Source: Bacteroidota bacterium (GTDB lineage: Bacteria > Bacteroidota > Bacteroidia > Bacteroidales > JAAYUG01). From it: a stretch of DNA of 6,468 nt. Below the pieces are notes generated by a model. It had not been told where the DNA came from and did no database searches. It saw only the letters and a program-made list of their open reading frames with translations. Numbering within the stretch: the stretch's first letter is position 1; the number at the start of each line of letters is the position of its first letter. Location: NCBI GenBank assembly GCA_021812865.1, contig JAKAMP010000176.1:1-6468 (forward strand), read 5' to 3'. The translations under genes were made by a program, and so were the position numbers. Shown one piece after another: positions 5,996 through 6,468 of the stretch.

Positions 5996-6003
5996 CAAAA
6001 ATA
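5996..6003 (-). promoter_or_regulatory. Bacteroidota-type -7 promoter element of the lipoprotein gene
   Basis: Read on the minus strand the sequence is TATTTTTG, an exact match to the TAnnTTTG element used by the primary sigma factor of Bacteroidota. It sits 26 bases before the ATG. The matching -33 element (TTTG) is poor: only TTTA is found about 18 bases further upstream. The leader that follows is A/T-rich, with no Shine-Dalgarno site. Confidence 0.55.
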
Positions 6004-6134
6004 ATTGAAATTTTTAATTGATAAATTTTTTCCGTCAAAATTTTGGTGTTCAATGCCTTATTTTTTTTCTATCCGGGTGAATAACCTTCCGGAAACCAAT
6101 CACAAAGGCTGTTCCCAAAAATTGACTTCAACCC

Positions 6135-6468
6135 TTATTTTTTTGCTTTTCCCTGGTTTGCTACTGCCTCCATTGCCTTTTTCACAGCTTCCTCGTCACC
6201 AAGGTAATAATGCCTGATGGGTCTCAGGTTCTCATCCAACTCATACACCAGCGGCATACCGGTTGGAATATTCAATTCAATGATCTCCTGCTCCGTCATA
6301 TTGTCGAGATACTTTACCAGGGCGCGCAGGCTGTTTCCATGGGCTGCAATCAAAACCCTCCTGCCGCTTTTTATAGCAGGAGCCACCACTTCATGCCAGT
6401 AAGGAAGAAACCGGGCCACAGTATCTTTCAGCGATTCGGTGAAAGGCAAATCTTTCTCGTCCACTCCC
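6135..6468 (-). CDS. gpmA: 2,3-bisphosphoglycerate-dependent phosphoglycerate mutase, C-terminal part (partial)
   Basis: The visible 110 residues closely follow the C-terminal part of GpmA, the cytosolic enzyme that interconverts 3- and 2-phosphoglycerate in glycolysis and gluconeogenesis through a phosphohistidine. Landmarks in order are [11 protein letters not shown], the catalytic segment [18 protein letters not shown] with its second active-site histidine, [17 protein letters not shown], then RHYYLGDEE and the VANQGKAKK ending, all family hallmarks. The N-terminal RHG motif that carries the phosphorylated histidine lies beyond the right edge, so the gene is cut by the window and not broken. 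The GTG at 6464-6462 is an internal valine codon, not a start. About 165 bases separate its stop from the lipoprotein start. I see no convincing terminator after it, only a weak 5-bp hairpin. Confidence 0.97.
   Translation of the reverse strand, partial: GVDEKDLPFTESLKDTVARFLPYWHEVVAPAIKSGRRVLIAAHGNSLRALVKYLDNMTEQEIIELNIPTGMPLVYELDENLRPIRHYYLGDEEAVKKAMEAVANQGKAKK

Noticed and set aside
5970..6053. Longer lipoprotein start 28 codons upstream
   Set aside because: It would bury the signal peptide and lipobox, and it covers the exact -7 promoter element.
6072..6093. Hairpin TCCGG / CCGGA after gpmA as a terminator
   Set aside because: The stem is 5 bp and on the minus strand it is followed by A residues, not T residues.
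1..6468. CRISPR array, tRNA/rRNA, insertion sequence or phage elements
   Set aside because: I saw no spaced repeats, RNA gene signatures, transposase motifs or terminal inverted repeats in the window.

Overview
The window looks like part of a Bacteroidota (probably Bacteroidales-like) chromosome. The evidence is indirect: a perfect Bacteroidota-type -7 promoter element (TAnnTTTG) before the small lipoprotein gene, A/T-rich leaders without clear Shine-Dalgarno sites, and the protein families present (ECF sigma with zinc-finger anti-sigma, Spy/CnrX-like proteins, a TolB-like barrel fragment). All supported genes are on the minus strand, so transcription runs from right to left.

From the right edge: (a) the 3' part of gpmA (glycolytic phosphoglycerate mutase), cut by the window end; (b) a single-gene unit for a 55-residue lipoprotein, with its own promoter and a strong 16-bp-stem terminator; (c) a four-gene envelope-stress or metal-sensing operon: ECF sigma factor, zf-HC2 anti-sigma factor (overlapping the next gene by 4 bp), a membrane-anchored CnrX/ZraP-like periplasmic sensor, and a secreted Spy/LTXXQ protein with a Gly/His/Met/Cys-rich tail, closed by a clear intrinsic terminator; (d) a second operon: PqqD-like small protein, CPS/PylC-like ATP-grasp ligase, PLP-dependent group IV decarboxylase, and a coupled gene that starts like a urea transporter.

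In unit (c), the likely logic is that the periplasmic sensor and anti-sigma factor hold the sigma factor inactive until envelope or metal stress releases it to drive the operon, including the Spy-like effector. In unit (d), a peptide-recognition-like PqqD domain, an amide-forming ligase, an amino-acid decarboxylase and a small-solute channel sit together. This suggests a small biosynthetic pathway for a decarboxylated, amide-linked amino-acid product; the substrate cannot be read from the sequence.

The most striking oddity is at the left edge. The reading frame begins as a urea transporter but after about 48 residues continues, in frame, as what looks like the C-terminal barrel of a TolB/BamA-like outer-membrane protein. 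The switch falls in a short block that fits both families. It may be a real gene fusion or an assembly join, and should be resolved before the left end is used for inference.
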